The notes: generated from the sequence alone by a model not told the origin. A DNA stretch of 16,382 nucleotides from JBBQUP01 sp038212305 (GCA_038212305.1 JBBQUP010000078.1:1-16382), one strand, 5' to 3'. Positions 1 through 6,827 are shown, counted from the first letter of the stretch. Numbers and translations: made by a program.

Positions 1-9
1 ACAAATTAA

Positions 10-618
10 ATGGAAATAAGTCCTAATTTATCCGATAAAGCGAAACACGATTACGAATTGGTGCAAAAAGCTGTAACCGGAGATCAAAAAGCTTACGCAG
101 AATTAATGGGTCGATATAGAGACGCCATTTATTTTATGTTATTAAAAATGGTTAATAATAAAAGCGATGCCGAAGATTTAACAATCGAAGCCTTTGGCAA
201 AGCCTTTAAAAACATACAACAGTATTCTCCAAACTTTGCCTTTAGCACATGGCTTTTTAAAATTGCCTCGAATAATTGCATCGACTTTTTACGAAAAAAA
301 CGCACTAACTTTATTTCAATAGATGGAGGACTCTCGGATGATAAAGAAAACGAACCAACCATTCATTTAAAAGATAGCCTTCCTGATCCTGAAGAAAATC
401 TTATCAAGGATCAGAAAGCTTTATTAATGCGAACGATAGTTAAAAAGCTTAAACCACGTTATCGGATACTTATTGAGTTAAGATATTTTAAAGAATATAG
501 TTACGAAGAAATTGCTGTTGAATTAGAACTTCCAATTGGAACAGTAAAAGCTCAATTATTTAGAGCTCGCGAACTACTGCTTCAGACATTAAAAAGTTCT
601 GGCGTTAAATTCGATTAA
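10..618 (+). CDS. RNA polymerase sigma factor, sigma-70/ECF family
   Basis: This 202-residue protein has the two-domain layout of an ECF-type sigma factor, which directs RNA polymerase core to a set of promoters. Region 2 spans about residues 28-97 and includes DAEDLTIEAFGKAF and the -10-recognition part FSTWLFKIASNNCIDFLRKK. A linker of about 40 residues rich in Asp and Glu follows. Region 4 (about 138-192) carries the -35 helix-turn-helix, YSYEEIAVELELPIGTVKAQ. No transmembrane segment or extra C-terminal domain is visible. The ATG lies only 9 nt into the window, so promoter and upstream neighbours are unseen, and no anti-sigma gene is present downstream. The gap to rsmG is 47 nt without a terminator, so co-transcription is likely. 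Family is certain; the regulon cannot be read from the sequence. Confidence 0.93.
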   Translation: MEISPNLSDKAKHDYELVQKAVTGDQKAYAELMGRYRDAIYFMLLKMVNNKSDAEDLTIEAFGKAFKNIQQYSPNFAFSTWLFKIASNNCIDFLRKKRTNFISIDGGLSDDKENEPTIHLKDSLPDPEENLIKDQKALLMRTIVKKLKPRYRILIELRYFKEYSYEEIAVELELPIGTVKAQLFRARELLLQTLKSSGVKFD

Positions 619-665
619 ATACGTTTATTTCAACTCGACCATTACCAATTTTTTCAATTCCCCAA

Positions 666-1286
666 ATGGAGCTTATCAGAAAGCATTTTACATCGCTTAC
701 CGAATTACAATATTCTCAACTCGAACAACTTGGACCATTGTACTTAGAATGGAATCAGAAAATAAATGTAATTTCTCGCAAAGACATCGACTCACTATAC
801 ATAAAACACATCTTACACTCATTGGCCATCGCCAAATTCATTAAATTTTCACCTGGAACACGAATATTAGATGTGGGTACTGGTGGAGGATTCCCTGGAA
901 TTCCTTTAGCGATACTCTTCCCTGCTTGCGAATTTCATTTAATTGACAGCATTGCAAAAAAAATAAAAGTAGTGCAGGAAGTTGTTAATGCCACAGGATT
1001 AACAAACGTGAAAGCCAATCAAATGAGAGTACAGGATATTAAAGGGCAGTACGATTTTGTTGTAAGCAGAGCTGTTACTGCATTCCCTGATTTTGTTTCA
1101 ATGAGCAGACATGTAGTAGCTAAAAATCAAAAAAATGCTATCGGAAACGGGATATTATATTTAAAGGGAGGTGATTTTAAATCGGAAGTTAAACCATTTG
1201 GAAAGAAAGTATTTACAACAGAGCTAAGCACTTTTTTTGATGATGAATATTTTGAAACGAAAAAACTGATTCATCTACCAATTTAA
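666..1286 (+). CDS. rsmG: 16S rRNA (guanine-527-N7)-methyltransferase RsmG
   Basis: RsmG (GidB) methylates N7 of G527 in the 530 loop of 16S rRNA using S-adenosylmethionine. The protein has 206 residues, the usual family length. Diagnostic stretches are YLEWNQKINVISR (about 26-38), the SAM-binding loop ILDVGTGGGFPGIPLAI (about 67-83), an acidic residue in HLID (about 91-94) and VVSRAV (132-137). All belong to a Rossmann-fold class I methyltransferase of this family. It lies 47 nt after the sigma-factor gene in the same direction and ends at a hairpin it shares with the convergent OB-fold gene. In many bacteria this gene sits beside gidA or parAB; here it does not. No truncation or odd residue is seen. 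Confidence 0.96.
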   Translation: MELIRKHFTSLTELQYSQLEQLGPLYLEWNQKINVISRKDIDSLYIKHILHSLAIAKFIKFSPGTRILDVGTGGGFPGIPLAILFPACEFHLIDSIAKKIKVVQEVVNATGLTNVKANQMRVQDIKGQYDFVVSRAVTAFPDFVSMSRHVVAKNQKNAIGNGILYLKGGDFKSEVKPFGKKVFTTELSTFFDDEYFETKKLIHLPI

Positions 1287-1302
1287 TAAAAGGTTAAAAC
1301 AA

Positions 1303-1345
1303 TACAGCCTAAAACATTACTTTTAAAGCAATATTTTAGGCTGTA
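1303..1345. terminator. Bidirectional stem-loop terminator between convergent genes
   Basis: Perfect 12-bp inverted repeat: TACAGCCTAAAA (1303-1314) and TTTTAGGCTGTA (1334-1345), separated by 19 nt. The A and T tracts are inside the stem, so either strand gives a hairpin with a U-rich descending arm. It lies between the stop of rsmG (plus) and the stop of the OB-fold gene (minus), so it can serve both. There is no separate long T run after the stem, which makes it weaker than a textbook intrinsic terminator. Confidence 0.6.
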
Positions 1346-1363
1346 AATCATCAATCATCATTC

Positions 1364-1804
1364 TTACTCAACTAGCACGCACCTAGTCAACACCACGCCC
1401 ATAATCATATCATATCCATCGCATTGCCCCTTTAACTTAACAGAAGTTCCTGTAGATATATTTTTCAGCAAATCGCTATTTCCCGTCACATAAATACTCT
1501 CGAAAGCACAGGTAACACCCATTGAGGCATCTTCCAACACAATTGACAAGACACCTTCACTTTTCGATACATCAGCTACATTTCCTGAAACCTCAAGAAC
1601 TTGATTTCCATATTTTGCATAAGTAGCTGTTTCATCAGATGAAAATTCATCTAACAACTGAATAGCAGTTACTTGAAAAGCAGATTTCTCCTTGGCTATA
1701 TTCCTATGCGGTTTATGAAAAACATATAAGTACACTCCTATTCCGGAGATTAACCCAATTCCAAAAAGGAATAAGAATATTTTTAAATATTTATTCATTC
1801 GCAT
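1364..1804 (-). CDS. Membrane-anchored OB-fold protein (tRNA_anti-like family)
   Basis: The product is 146 residues. Residues 5-28 form one N-terminal membrane segment or uncleaved signal anchor (YLKIFLFLFGIGLISGIGVY). The remainder, about 42-146, resembles the Bacteroidota OB-fold 'tRNA_anti-like' family: GNQVLEVSGNVADV, then GVTCAF, then VKLKGQCDGY, then VVLTRCVLV. Three cysteines (C99, C128, C142) sit at positions I associate with that family. The domain is probably outside the cytoplasmic membrane. Despite the family name, nothing here indicates tRNA binding, and the biochemical role is unknown. ATG at 1804 or at 1798 would both work (Met-Arg-Met-Asn-Lys). It is the last gene of the minus-strand envelope block, 60 nt after the yceI gene, and probably shares its transcript. 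Confidence 0.72.
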   Translation of the reverse strand: MRMNKYLKIFLFLFGIGLISGIGVYLYVFHKPHRNIAKEKSAFQVTAIQLLDEFSSDETATYAKYGNQVLEVSGNVADVSKSEGVLSIVLEDASMGVTCAFESIYVTGNSDLLKNISTGTSVKLKGQCDGYDMIMGVVLTRCVLVE

Positions 1805-1864
1805 TGTTTTAAATTCGACTAATATATATTAAAAGGATACAATTAGGAATTAAATTGTCTCAAT

Positions 1865-2410
1865 TTACATTGCCGAATAATTAAACTTAACCATTAGTTT
1901 AATATCATCATTGATGCGATCGCGATAACTTTTTTCGACTTCGATTTTAAAATTTTGTAGCGATACATTAAACACTGTTGATGCAGATATCACTCCAGAC
2001 TTTACTACTAATTCGCCTTTTTCTTTGACATCTCGTGCTTGTCCATGCAAGGTGAGTTGCCCCGAAATATCAACTGAATAGGTACCATCATTTTTAATAT
2101 TCACCGTTGTCCAATTATCAATTTTGCCTTTGAAAACAGCATTCGGAAATTTATGAGATTCCATGTAATTTTCGTTGAAATGCTCCTCGACCAAAGCCTC
2201 TTTAAACTTAAATGAGCGAACCAAAGTAGATGCAACTATATTTCCATTAGAGGCATCCAATACACTTGCCACTTTTTTATTACTTGCCTCAATTGTAAAA
2301 AGCGACGTCTCAGAATGAATATCAATCACCCCTTCTTTGGTTATGTATTTTTGCGAATAACTAAAAATACCGCTTGCAAGCATCAGTCCTAAAAACACTA
2401 ACTTTTTCAT
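1865..2410 (-). CDS. Periplasmic YceI-like protein
   Basis: This gene encodes 181 residues from the ATG at 2410, which begins a clean Sec signal peptide (MKKLVFLGLMLASGIFSYSQ, probable cleavage after SYS). An in-frame ATG at 2428 would add six residues ahead of the signal and is less likely. The mature part has YceI features: an early ATHS-like segment (GVIDIHSETSLFTIEA), SFKFKEALVEEHFNENYMESHKFPNAVFKG in the middle, LTLHGQARDV, and a C-terminal NDDIKLMVKFNY strand. YceI proteins are lipocalin-like barrels shown in a few cases to bind polyisoprenoid chains. The ligand here is not known. It lies between the DUF5777-like gene (75 nt gap) and the OB-fold gene (60 nt gap), all on the minus strand. 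Confidence 0.85.
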   Translation of the reverse strand: MKKLVFLGLMLASGIFSYSQKYITKEGVIDIHSETSLFTIEASNKKVASVLDASNGNIVASTLVRSFKFKEALVEEHFNENYMESHKFPNAVFKGKIDNWTTVNIKNDGTYSVDISGQLTLHGQARDVKEKGELVVKSGVISASTVFNVSLQNFKIEVEKSYRDRINDDIKLMVKFNYSAM

Positions 2411-2485
2411 ATACTTATTTTTTATCATTCATTTAATTACAAGGCATTTATCATCCAAATAGGTATAACATCTAGGTGAAAAAAA

Positions 2486-3364
2486 TTACTTCTCTTTTGC
2501 ATGTCCTATAGCAAATACCCTGGAAATATTAAAACCAAAATAAAGTCCTCCATCACCCCACGAACCAGTTGTTTGCGAAATAAAGCTACTCTCTTCCATG
2601 TTTCGTGAATTGCTCACAAACAATTGAAATACGTGACCACCGGTTTCAATATCCACTCCAAGCGACAATGGATTATAGTAAACTCCATTTGAACCAGCTG
2701 TGTGGTTTGCCAAAAAATATTCACCCATTAAGGCAACTCTTCGAGTAAACTTATAACGTCCACCAACGCCAACAGCAATAACATCATTTTCTTCGTTAAA
2801 ATTAACTTCATTACGATGAACAAATGTTGGCATCACTTGCAACGAAATGCTTTCACTTATTTTTCGAGCTACCAATAATTGATTAGTAAACGATAAACGA
2901 TGCTGAAAAGCGTAATTAGGATCTGAATTTTTTAAAGTATTAATAGCTACATTGGTATAATACGATATGGCAACTGGAAATACTTTTGCACCTTCGGTTT
3001 GACGAAATAATGTGAATTTAAATGATCCATCGTAAGTTTTACCTTCAGTACTACGACGTAACCCTATCATCATCCAATTGGTGATTCCATATCCCAAATC
3101 CAGACTAACCTTAGCATTGTCCATCCCCCAAAGATCGTAAGCTCCAGAGTTTAACTCCCCAAAACGGTGATTAATTCGAAAATCGAGCTGATGGGCTTTC
3201 ATTCGCTCAATAGAATGAGAATTAATAATTCGCGTTGATTTAAAAGTATAGGCTACTTCAGTTGTTTGGTTTTCTGAATCGTCGCCCAATAAATTCATTA
3301 GGTCATCTTGAGCTGCAACTGATAATGATATCAGCATAGAAACGAATAAGAGTTTTATTTTCAT
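2486..3364 (-). CDS. DUF5777-like outer-membrane beta-barrel protein
   Basis: A 292-residue exported protein. The N-terminus MKIKLLFVSMLISLSVAAQ is a Sec signal peptide with cleavage after Ala-Gln or just before. The mature region has the pattern I associate with DUF5777: FKSTRIINSHSIERMKAHQLDF, then HRFGELNSGAYDLWGMDNAK, then LGYGITNWMMIGLRRS, followed by alternating hydrophobic strands that fit a small beta-barrel. The C-terminus (GGLYFGFNISRVFAIG) looks like a last membrane strand. Function is unknown for the family. It heads the DUF5777-YceI-OB-fold set, and its upstream DNA is a 319-nt spacer with repeats, so this set probably has its own promoter. Its neighbours suggest a role at the outer membrane in the same process as the YceI proteins and cytochromes; that is inference. 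Confidence 0.78.
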   Translation of the reverse strand: MKIKLLFVSMLISLSVAAQDDLMNLLGDDSENQTTEVAYTFKSTRIINSHSIERMKAHQLDFRINHRFGELNSGAYDLWGMDNAKVSLDLGYGITNWMMIGLRRSTEGKTYDGSFKFTLFRQTEGAKVFPVAISYYTNVAINTLKNSDPNYAFQHRLSFTNQLLVARKISESISLQVMPTFVHRNEVNFNEENDVIAVGVGGRYKFTRRVALMGEYFLANHTAGSNGVYYNPLSLGVDIETGGHVFQLFVSNSRNMEESSFISQTTGSWGDGGLYFGFNISRVFAIGHAKEK

Positions 3365-3383
3365 ATTTTTAAAAATTAGTATT

Positions 3384-3411
3384 AAGATTCAAGTATCAAG
3401 ACACAAGATGT
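3384..3411. repeat. Four tandem 7-nt units, AAGnnnn
   Basis: AAGATTC, AAGTATC, AAGACAC and AAGATGT follow one another without gaps. The phase and the AAG start are perfectly kept over 28 nt, while the other four positions vary. It lies in the leader of the DUF5777-like gene, 20 to 47 nt upstream of its ATG. It may be a microsatellite-like intergenic repeat or one arm of the hairpin described next. Confidence 0.6.
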
Positions 3412-3472
3412 AAAATTAAGATAAACCAATAAATACTAATCTCTTAAGTATTAATACTCACATCTTGATACT
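3392..3472. repeat. Imperfect inverted repeat around the heptamer tract
   Basis: AGTATCAAGA (3392-3401) is the reverse complement of TCTTGATACT (3463-3472), and ACAAGATGT (3403-3411) pairs with ACATCTTG (3460-3467). The distal arm can therefore pair with either of two proximal segments. A small self-palindrome, AGTATTAATACT, lies at 3448-3459. On the minus strand this would be a long structured leader ahead of the DUF5777-like gene. It could equally be a MITE-like intergenic repeat. Confidence 0.5.
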
Positions 3473-3520
3473 AAAAAAAGACAGAAGACTTATTTACAGA
3501 ACTTAACTTAGTTCCAAATT

Positions 3521-3628
3521 TCCTCCAATAATCCAACATCTGTGTGCCAATTTACCTTGCCATGTATGATTCGTATGTCTAAATTTCAATATCGATTCAT
3601 CAAAACATTAAGCATTGGATTATTAGGA
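3521..3628. repeat. 108-nt segment bounded by an inverted repeat
   Basis: TCCTCCAATAATCCAA (3521-3536) and TTGGATTATTAGGA (3615-3628) are reverse complements over 14 of 16 positions, with a 2-nt gap and a perfect 10-bp core (AATAATCCAA). The 78 nt between them contain most of an open minus-strand frame without a start codon. The arrangement could be a small non-autonomous element or a degraded remnant. No target duplication was recognised. Confidence 0.45.
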
Positions 3629-3683
3629 CATTACATTAACGAAAAATGATTTTCGCATGATTTGACTTAATAACTCAGTTTAA

Positions 3684-4049
3684 TTAATTTTCTAATGCAC
3701 CCAATTCAATCCATTTTAATATATAGGCTCTATCTTGATCGTTTAGCTTCGAGGCCATGCTGCCATTGCCTGAGATTGTCTGATAAAAACTACTATTGGC
3801 TGGACTTTCGAGATTTAAATAACCTCCCGTTAAGCTTAAATAAGCAACAGATGGGCTTAAATCAGGAGATTGATCACCACCATGACATTGATTGCATTTT
3901 TGTTCGAAAATTGGGATGATATTTTCCGAAAACTTAGCATCAGTAACTTCAGGCTTTGGCAGTTTTTCAGACTCACAAGAAACAAATGCAATATTGAACA
4001 GAATACTCAATAGTAATAATCCAATTCCATAAATTATTTTCTTCATCAT
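3684..4049 (-). CDS. Small monohaem cytochrome c-like lipoprotein
   Basis: This 121-residue product starts with a lipoprotein signal (hydrophobic 5-22, lipobox AFVSC with Cys25), so it is expected to be lipid-anchored outside the cytoplasm. It has a single haem c attachment motif CNQCHG at residues 52-57 (Cys52, Cys55, His56). The Met98 in GNGSM is a possible distal ligand. The FEQKC context and the C-terminal helix (DQDRAYILKWIELGA) fit the DUF1549-adjacent/planctomycete-type or small cytochrome c fold seen in Bacteroidota lipoproteins. Its ATG overlaps the TGA of the upstream gene (ATGA at 4046-4049), so translation is probably coupled. A second ATG follows at once, so the start may be one codon later. 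Likely an electron carrier working with the upstream haem protein; the partner and substrate are unknown. Confidence 0.8.
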   Translation of the reverse strand: MMKKIIYGIGLLLLSILFNIAFVSCESEKLPKPEVTDAKFSENIIPIFEQKCNQCHGGDQSPDLSPSVAYLSLTGGYLNLESPANSSFYQTISGNGSMASKLNDQDRAYILKWIELGALEN

Positions 4050-5347
4050 AGTTCATTGCTTTTAAAACGTAACATCAAATTCTCTTCGCCGATGTAATTA
4101 ATCTCATCATTATTAGATAGTCGTACCGAAAACTTAAATTCCTTTGTTGGCGAAAACTCAACATCATTTATACCTGTGGCTGATAATTTCCGGATAAACA
4201 AAACTTTATAGCCCTTATGAGTCCGTTCAATGTTTCCAAATTTAAAATCGGTTAACGCCTTAATATCTACTTGCGAAGCAGTTGGTGCCTTAACAATTGT
4301 CCCTGGAATACCAGCAATTGAACGCATGAAAGCTATCAAATCATTTTCATCAGCACTAACTCCACTTAAACGATCCCAATAACCTTTTCCTTCATGACTA
4401 GATGCACTAATAAACGACTTTAATCCATCACGACTTGATCTGTTGGTGAATTCCAAATTTAACTGTCCTCCATTACTAGGCGGTTCTTCATAATCATCAA
4501 AATCACCCGATCCCGAATATCCATGACAAGCAGAACAATGTGCTTTAGATTCAGTGTTAAATAAATCTTTCCCTTTGATAGCATCTCCTTCGTAACTCAT
4601 TTTATGGTCATCTAACAAATAGTATGCAGGGTCGATAATTGTCTTGGAACCATCATACAAAGTAATTGATTGCGAAACGCCACTCCATTCGTAGTTAGGC
4701 TGACTTCGAGAAGTGGTTCCATTGCGCTGAATAAGCTCAGCATCATTATCCATTGTTATATCACCCATTTCCGATTCAGATAAATTGAATGCATAATTAA
4801 ATGGAGCTGATTTGGCCATGTTCCATTGCCATATATCCTTATTTGTATTACCCTCAACATTAAAAATCAGAGAGATGTTGTCTGAGTTTTTTTGCGAAGT
4901 CCAACCTATTGCACTTTCATCAGGTTTTCGAGGATCTGCATACCCATCGTATTTATAAGTTTGGTATGAAGCATTACTTGTAGAATCATTCCATTCTAAC
5001 AATAGATATATGTTTTCATCATCATAACCTGCTTTCAAAATAACAGTATCTTTTAAAGGAGAACTTATCCAATTATACATGCCAGTCATGTTTATAAGAC
5101 CATCGCCATACAATTGATTCTTCTTTAAGCTTGACAGAGTAAGCTTCACAAAATCAGCATCCTTCCAATACAATGATGTTAGCTTATTTTGAGGTGTCCA
5201 AAAATAAGCAGCTTCCAGATTTGAAGTTTCTTTAGGCGTATTAGGAAAATATCCTATAGTTGGCGGCAAACGTACATTCTCGCAAGAGACTAATACTGAC
5301 ACAACCAGTATTAGTAGAATTTGTATATACTTAACAAATTGACTCAT
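4046..5347 (-). CDS. Ethylbenzene-dehydrogenase-related / cytochrome c fusion lipoprotein
   Basis: From the ATG at 5347 the product has 433 residues. I chose this start because it begins a good lipoprotein signal (hydrophobic 6-20, lipobox VLVSC with Cys22). The frame stays open to 5482, but the extra 45 residues are AT-rich and would bury the signal. Residues about 45-185 look like the EB_dh haem-binding domain (gamma subunit of DMSO-reductase-type enzymes): VILKAGYDDENIYLLLEWND, then DNISLIFN, then DIWQWNMAKS. Residues about 255-345 form a cytochrome c domain with the motif CSACHG (Cys271, Cys274, His275). A His in SASSHEGKG is a possible sixth ligand. A beta-rich tail of about 80 residues follows. 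The protein could carry one haem b and one haem c. No molybdenum catalytic subunit is encoded nearby, which is unusual for EB_dh proteins in classic enzymes. Confidence 0.78.
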   Translation of the reverse strand: MSQFVKYIQILLILVVSVLVSCENVRLPPTIGYFPNTPKETSNLEAAYFWTPQNKLTSLYWKDADFVKLTLSSLKKNQLYGDGLINMTGMYNWISSPLKDTVILKAGYDDENIYLLLEWNDSTSNASYQTYKYDGYADPRKPDESAIGWTSQKNSDNISLIFNVEGNTNKDIWQWNMAKSAPFNYAFNLSESEMGDITMDNDAELIQRNGTTSRSQPNYEWSGVSQSITLYDGSKTIIDPAYYLLDDHKMSYEGDAIKGKDLFNTESKAHCSACHGYSGSGDFDDYEEPPSNGGQLNLEFTNRSSRDGLKSFISASSHEGKGYWDRLSGVSADENDLIAFMRSIAGIPGTIVKAPTASQVDIKALTDFKFGNIERTHKGYKVLFIRKLSATGINDVEFSPTKEFKFSVRLSNNDEINYIGEENLMLRFKSNEL

Positions 5348-5529
5348 CTTAATTGTATTTATCATAAAAAGATAGTTTAGTTTTGGAATCTCTCTGTTTA
5401 TCTTACTAATAAAAAAAATGAGAATAATATGTATGTCAGAGTGAAATATAAAATCGATTAAACAGATAATTAAATTATACAAAAACCCATTTTATTCAAA
5501 CACATAAAATCTTAAAACCTAAAACTCAC

Positions 5530-5573
5530 AAAAAAATCAGACTATTTGATTTTTTGCAAACCAAGTAGTCTGA
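5530..5573 (-). terminator. Rho-independent terminator after the YceI lipoprotein gene
   Basis: On the minus strand, TCAGACTA (5573-5566) pairs with TAGTCTGA (5544-5537) over 8 bp, and seven T residues (5536-5530) follow at once. This is a canonical intrinsic terminator, placed 19 nt past the stop of the YceI lipoprotein gene. It implies that most transcripts of that gene end here, and that the downstream EB_dh/cytochrome gene needs readthrough or its own promoter. Confidence 0.8.
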
Positions 5574-5591
5574 AATTCGTTATTTCATAAC

Positions 5592-6707
5592 TTATAAATT
5601 TACTTTTTTTGTAAATTGAAGAGAAACCTTTACAGTCACCTCATTACTTCCGACATGACTGCTATCGATTACAAAATCGGCCAAAGCTTTAATTTTAAAC
5701 CAACCATATAAACTAACATATGATGTACTTGTAGTTGTAGTCAATACATTAGCTTTACTATTCATATAATTAAAATAAATGGTCACTTCTTTAGTTATTC
5801 CATGCAACATGAAATCAGCTTTACCAACATATCCTGAACCATAAGGCTCAACACTTTTCATCTCAAAAGTTGAAACACCTGTTTTAGCACTAACAGCACT
5901 TTGACGCTTATAAGATGTTGGTGTTTGATCAGTCCATAAATTTTGATCAGCCACTTTTGCTTCATTTGGCCAGTTAGTTAATATACCTGTTGTTGAGCAA
6001 TACAATTGAACTAAATCAGTTGTCGAAACACCCACGCCAAAAGTTTTTCCAATACATCCTTTAATACCATCGCGACCGTTACCACCACATAATACTGTTG
6101 GAGAACCAGTTTCGACAGATGTTAAATCAACCCATCCTTTAAGCTTAGTTGTGGAAGGTGAGGCTTCGTCAAAATCAATTTGATCAACGCCTGCAAGTGC
6201 AAAATGACCTGTAAACACAGCATTAACTACATCATATGGGAATTCGAACTCAAACATTGAATGGGTAGCATCTATTGCCCAACCATCTACCGTTTTCACT
6301 TTACCCGTTCCACCAGAAACAGTACCGGCAATTTCAACATCTACTACTTTGTCGCCAGATAAATCAACAATCACTTCATTACCTGTTAAAACAACAGCCC
6401 CAGCACTCTTCAATAAATTATTGTTATTATTTGGATCGTACTTAACACTTAAATAATAAGTACCACCAGCTAATCCCATAAACGAATATTTGCCATCAGC
6501 ACCAGTAACCGTGCGCGCCACCACATCCGCAGCATTAGGCATGGTGCTTAACATGACATTAGCACCTGATAAAATAGCTCCACCAGGTAACGATCCACCA
6601 CCACTCAATTTATATAGTGTTACACCTGAATCACTGCTACTACATGATACAGCAAATACTAATAAAAGTGCAGCAAATAAAGTTCTAATTGTCTTCAACG
6701 TGTTCAT
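5592..6707 (-). CDS. YceI-domain lipoprotein with N-terminal carboxypeptidase-regulatory-like domain
   Basis: The product is 371 residues. Residues 8-22 form a lipoprotein signal ending in the lipobox AVSC (Cys22), followed by a Ser/Asp-rich tether. Residues about 30-128 look like a carboxypeptidase-regulatory/SdrD-B-type beta-sandwich: ARTVTGADGKYSFMGLAGGT, then YLSVKYDP, with a five-Asn run at 93-97. Residues about 140-371 form a YceI domain: VDGWAIDATHSMFEFEFPY, then AVFTGHF, then KADFMLHGITKEVTIYFNYM, ending in VKVSLQFTKKVNL. A stretch at about 200-240 with Cys207, Cys218 and Cys237 appears inserted compared with a plain YceI domain such as the protein at 1865-2410. The gene is first in the minus-strand block, divergent from the FNR-like regulator (194 nt), and followed by a strong terminator. 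YceI folds bind isoprenoids in known cases; the ligand here is unknown. Confidence 0.8.
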   Translation of the reverse strand: MNTLKTIRTLFAALLLVFAVSCSSSDSGVTLYKLSGGGSLPGGAILSGANVMLSTMPNAADVVARTVTGADGKYSFMGLAGGTYYLSVKYDPNNNNNLLKSAGAVVLTGNEVIVDLSGDKVVDVEIAGTVSGGTGKVKTVDGWAIDATHSMFEFEFPYDVVNAVFTGHFALAGVDQIDFDEASPSTTKLKGWVDLTSVETGSPTVLCGGNGRDGIKGCIGKTFGVGVSTTDLVQLYCSTTGILTNWPNEAKVADQNLWTDQTPTSYKRQSAVSAKTGVSTFEMKSVEPYGSGYVGKADFMLHGITKEVTIYFNYMNSKANVLTTTTSTSYVSLYGWFKIKALADFVIDSSHVGSNEVTVKVSLQFTKKVNL

Positions 6708-6767
6708 AATCTATGATTTAAATAAATAAGAATTTGTATAGTTTTGTCATATAATATTAACGGAAAT

Positions 6768-6795
6768 TAAAGTAATTAGTTGCTGAATTACTTTA
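6768..6795. promoter_or_regulatory. Perfect 10-bp inverted repeat in the divergent control region
   Basis: TAAAGTAATT (6768-6777) and AATTACTTTA (6786-6795) are exact reverse complements separated by AGTTGCTG. The dyad lies 60 nt upstream of the YceI lipoprotein ATG and 106 nt upstream of the FNR-like ATG. Its position between divergent genes makes a terminator role unlikely. It does not match the FNR consensus TTGAT-N4-ATCAA, so the binding protein is not identified. Confidence 0.5.
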
Positions 6796-6827
6796 TCGTT
6801 GCTCAACTATTAAAATGACATTGCTCA
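6780..6827 (+). promoter_or_regulatory. Three TTGCT direct repeats, possible operator sites
   Basis: TTGCT occurs at 6780-6784, 6799-6803 and 6821-6825. The last two extend to TTGCTCA. Start-to-start spacings are 19 and 22 nt, near two helical turns, so the copies would lie on roughly the same face of the DNA. The first copy sits in the loop of the adjacent dyad. Binding by the neighbouring Crp/Fnr protein is possible but unproven. Confidence 0.35.

Larger units (their letters stand above)
3365..3683. other. 319-nt intergenic spacer with repeats, no convincing gene
   Basis: This is the only gap over 300 nt. It separates the cytochrome lipoprotein gene from the DUF5777-like gene. It holds four tandem AAG-phased heptamers (3384-3411), an inverted repeat linking these to 3460-3472, a second inverted repeat (3521-3536 with 3615-3628), and a 6-bp hairpin CGAAAA/TTTTCG at 3640-3655 just past the cytochrome stop that could be a weak terminator. 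A 32-codon open frame on the minus strand (about 3510-3608) has no ATG and is preceded by a stop. I see no clear Bacteroidota -7/-33 promoter, though the leader and promoter of the DUF5777-like gene must lie here. Confidence 0.6.

Noticed and set aside
3510..3608. Short minus-strand frame of about 32 codons in the intergenic spacer
   Set aside because: It has no ATG, is preceded by a stop codon and contains part of the inverted repeat. It is reported only as part of that repeat segment.
3695..3919. Plus-strand open frame antisense to the monohaem cytochrome gene
   Set aside because: It overlaps a gene with a lipobox and a CxxCH motif on the other strand, and its own translation shows no recognisable domain.
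5348..5482. N-terminal extension of the EB_dh/cytochrome gene by 45 residues to an ATG at 5482
   Set aside because: The extension is AT-rich, hydrophobic and without family resemblance, and it would place the lipoprotein signal internally. The ATG at 5347 gives a clean signal and lipobox.
6757..6770. TTAACGGAAATTAA as an FNR box
   Set aside because: It has the right length, but both half sites depart from TTGAT/ATCAA at two positions, too far for an AT-rich region where such matches arise by chance.
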